From: Devosia submarina
GTDB taxonomy: Bacteria; Pseudomonadota; Alphaproteobacteria; Rhizobiales; Devosiaceae
DNA length: 64,000 bases
NCBI RefSeq assembly: GCF_003056345.1
Contig: NZ_PYWB01000003.1
Location: forward strand, 124,001 to 188,000
Direction of reading: 5' to 3'
Shown here in pieces: positions 62,475 to 64,000 of the stretch (position 1 is the stretch's first letter; each line of letters begins with the position of its first letter). The translations under genes and the position numbers were made by a program. The notes below the pieces were generated by a model. That model was not told the origin of the DNA. It was given only the letters and a program-made list of their open reading frames with translations, and searched no databases.

Positions 62475-63557
62475 CTACTGCCCCACGATTTGCGGCAGGG
62501 CAGCAAGGTCATCCGCCGTCATCTGCGCTGCCGGGCGGTCGGCCAGGGAGGCCATCTTGACCGTCAGCTCCTGCGCCCGGGCCGGATCCATTGCCGCCAG
62601 GATCGGCGCCATCTTTCGCGGGCTCATGGTCTTGGCTACGCGCAGGAGCACTTCCATGTCGAGATTGTTGAAAATCCCCGCGGCGTCCTTGGGCTTCATG
62701 GTTTCGTACATCGCCACAATCCCTGCGAACTGACCCGATTCCATCTCCGTACGCTGGTCCACCAAGGCTGAAATCTGCGCCTCAAGTGCTTCCAGCGTTG
62801 CCGCCCGTTCCTCGATCCGCTTTTCGGCAGCATCCACAATGGATGCGCGAAGGGCCAGATCCTGTTCGTACTTCTCCAGTGCCGTGCGCCGCTCAGCCAA
62901 ACGTTCCAGCAATTGCTGTTCGCTCAACGCCGTACCGCCGCTATTGCTCAGGGGAGCAGTGCCGCCCTGGCCGTCGATCACAACGGGAATGGCGTCGCCG
63001 CTCTCCAGGCACTCCGTCATGGACTGGGCAAAGCTTGCCTCGCCTTGAGTTGCCGTTTCCGGCTCGGCACCGTGGCCGCCCTCTTCAGCGGGCGGATTGT
63101 TCAGCGTCACGACGCCATCTTCATCGATCTCTGCATCCGATTCGCGGCAAAAAGTCGTGCCCCCGTGAGCAACGGGCACTTCATGCCCGTTCTCACCGGC
63201 TGGATGTTCGGCCACATCTGCATCGTGCCCGCCTTCGGCAGCGGCTTCCCCATGTGCAACTGCTGCAGCAGGAGCGCCATGCCCACCAGCGTCGGCTTTG
63301 CCGGAAGCCAAGGTTGGGCTGGTATCAACAAGCGTTGGGCTGATATCCTCGATGGTGTGCTCGCCCGGCAGGGCCGCATCACCGCCCTCGCTCGCCTCTC
63401 CACCACTGCCATGCGCCGCCGGAGCCCCGGATGCAGCCTGTGCCACCCCAACACCGCCCAGCACATAGCCACCATTGGTGACCAGACCCAGGGTCTTGAG
63501 CACCAGCAGCGCGGCAATGGCCATCACGACGACGGGGAGCAGGCGGATCCTGTTCAC
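62475..63557 (-). CDS. motE: MotE-like protein with His/Gly-rich linker
   Basis: A 360-residue protein with an N-terminal membrane anchor or signal (LLPVVVMAIAALLVLKTLGLV near 6-26), a Gly/His/Ala-rich segment over about 40-170 (for example GGHGAPAAAVAHGEAAAEGGHD), a coiled coil near 215-275 and a C-terminal MgtE-N-like domain (YETMKPKDAAGIFNNLDMEVLLRVAKTMSPRKMAPILAAMDP, in part) as in MotE. In Sinorhizobium MotE is a periplasmic chaperone for MotC. The GTG start overlaps the DUF6468 stop (GTGA), so both are cotranslated. Confidence 0.85.
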   Translation of the reverse strand: MNRIRLLPVVVMAIAALLVLKTLGLVTNGGYVLGGVGVAQAASGAPAAHGSGGEASEGGDAALPGEHTIEDISPTLVDTSPTLASGKADAGGHGAPAAAVAHGEAAAEGGHDADVAEHPAGENGHEVPVAHGGTTFCRESDAEIDEDGVVTLNNPPAEEGGHGAEPETATQGEASFAQSMTECLESGDAIPVVIDGQGGTAPLSNSGGTALSEQQLLERLAERRTALEKYEQDLALRASIVDAAEKRIEERAATLEALEAQISALVDQRTEMESGQFAGIVAMYETMKPKDAAGIFNNLDMEVLLRVAKTMSPRKMAPILAAMDPARAQELTVKMASLADRPAAQMTADDLAALPQIVGQ

Positions 63558-63988
63558 GCAGCAGCTCCACGGGTCCGGACACGGCTCGACAATTGCTCAA
63601 GCGCCGACTGCACCTTGTTGGGCGTCTCAATCACTGGTTCGGCGACAACAGGGCTCTGGCGCGCTGCCGTCGTGATCTTGACGATGCGGTCCATCAGCAC
63701 CGTGCCGGCATTTACATGATTGGCCAGCTCGATCCCGAAGCGCTCGGCTTCTTCCAGCCGCGTGCTCAGCGCCAGATCAGCCTCTACAGCCGTCTGCTTG
63801 AGTTCCCTGATCGCCTGATTGGCCAGATTGGTGGCGCCAACCAGATCGGCAACCATCTGCCGCAGCACGTCCTTGTCGGCATGCAGGCGCTTGAGGCGCG
63901 CATTGAGGATGACGCAATAGCCAATTGTCAGCGCCAGCAGGATGGCAACGGCAGCTTCCACGACAATTCCAAACGGCAAGCCAAACAT
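63554..63988 (-). CDS. DUF6468 membrane protein, flagellar-linked
   Basis: A 144-residue protein with one N-terminal membrane helix (GIVVEAAVAILLALTIGYCVILNARLKRL, about 7-35, in part) followed by a coiled-coil stretch (ADKDVLRQMVADLVGATNLANQAIRELK). This is the DUF6468 pattern, found in alphaproteobacterial flagellar clusters, often near fliL and fliM; that placement is from memory. The molecular role is unknown. It overlaps motE by four bases. The start is close to the right edge of the window, so the upstream partner is not visible. Confidence 0.8.
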   Translation of the reverse strand: MFGLPFGIVVEAAVAILLALTIGYCVILNARLKRLHADKDVLRQMVADLVGATNLANQAIRELKQTAVEADLALSTRLEEAERFGIELANHVNAGTVLMDRIVKITTAARQSPVVAEPVIETPNKVQSALEQLSSRVRTRGAAA

Positions 63989-64000
63989 TATTTCTGTTCC

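Noticed and set aside
1-64000. CRISPR arrays, insertion sequences, prophage or integrase genes
   Set aside because: I saw no regularly spaced repeats, transposase, integrase or phage structural genes anywhere in the window.

Overview
The window is a GC-rich alphaproteobacterial chromosome segment, most likely from Hyphomicrobiales and probably a Devosia-like genus. Pointers are the zeta-type F1-ATPase inhibitor (DUF1476), CckA, CtrA- and EcfG-type control sites, a GAAC-N7-GAAC SOS box at recA, DUF6468, DUF6894, a BacA/SbmA transporter and MotE-like flagellar genes. The genus is inference. I see no prophage, insertion sequence or CRISPR array; nearly everything is core or near-core metabolism plus a flagellar locus.

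Layout. 1-4.3 kb: alpha/beta hydrolase (cut by the window edge), zf-CHCC protein, FAD monooxygenase, Tet-like efflux MFS, GNAT, and a DUF6894 gene behind an EcfG-like stress promoter. 4.3-7.2 kb: gluconate module (6-phosphogluconate dehydrogenase, divergent from a gluconate 5-dehydrogenase-like SDR and gluconokinase). 7.2-9 kb: CYTH and CHAD pair, then CsbD with a second EcfG-like promoter. 9-14.3 kb: RluA, a gpt-tRNA-Leu-RidA-ASCH run, CinA-like protein, map-radC, CcdA. 14.5-25.9 kb: rpe-purB-hydrolase, zeta inhibitor, then a purine run purC-purS-(acyltransferase)-purQ-(Pr6Pr)-purL followed by BolA, DUF6665-like, HAD and monothiol glutaredoxin genes. 26-31 kb: two MFS exporters, a repeat-rich 775-nt intergenic region and an aminotransferase. 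31-44 kb: IMPase-ttcA, sbmA/bacA, rpsD, MFS, trmJ, two RimL-like GNATs, GFA-TfoX, icd, a FadL-like porin and two tandem EamA transporters. 44-51 kb: alaS, recA with its SOS box, an AraD1-type FAH protein, an aldo/keto reductase whose ribosome-binding site lies in a perfect hairpin, and DUF2237. 51-64 kb: cckA, then flhB/fliR/fliQ/fliE/flgC/flgB on the minus strand divergent from fliO/fliP, then a large TPR protein, a MotE-like protein and DUF6468.

How it fits together. CckA is the top kinase of the CckA-ChpT-CtrA relay, and a full CtrA consensus box (TTAA-N7-TTAAC) lies in the divergent flgB/fliO promoter region close to cckA. The flagellar export gate (FliP, FliQ, FliR, FlhB, FliO) and the proximal rod (FliE, FlgB, FlgC) are all present. 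BolA and the CGFS glutaredoxin form an iron-sulfur regulatory pair behind the purine genes. Two families of dispersed palindromic repeats occupy several intergenic regions, including one inside the flagellar operon. The most interesting items are the uncharacterised ~1,100-residue secreted TPR protein beside fliP and motE, the hairpin-masked ribosome-binding site at 49.7 kb, the tRNA gene embedded in a protein operon, and the cysteine-bounded periplasmic insert in the BacA homologue.
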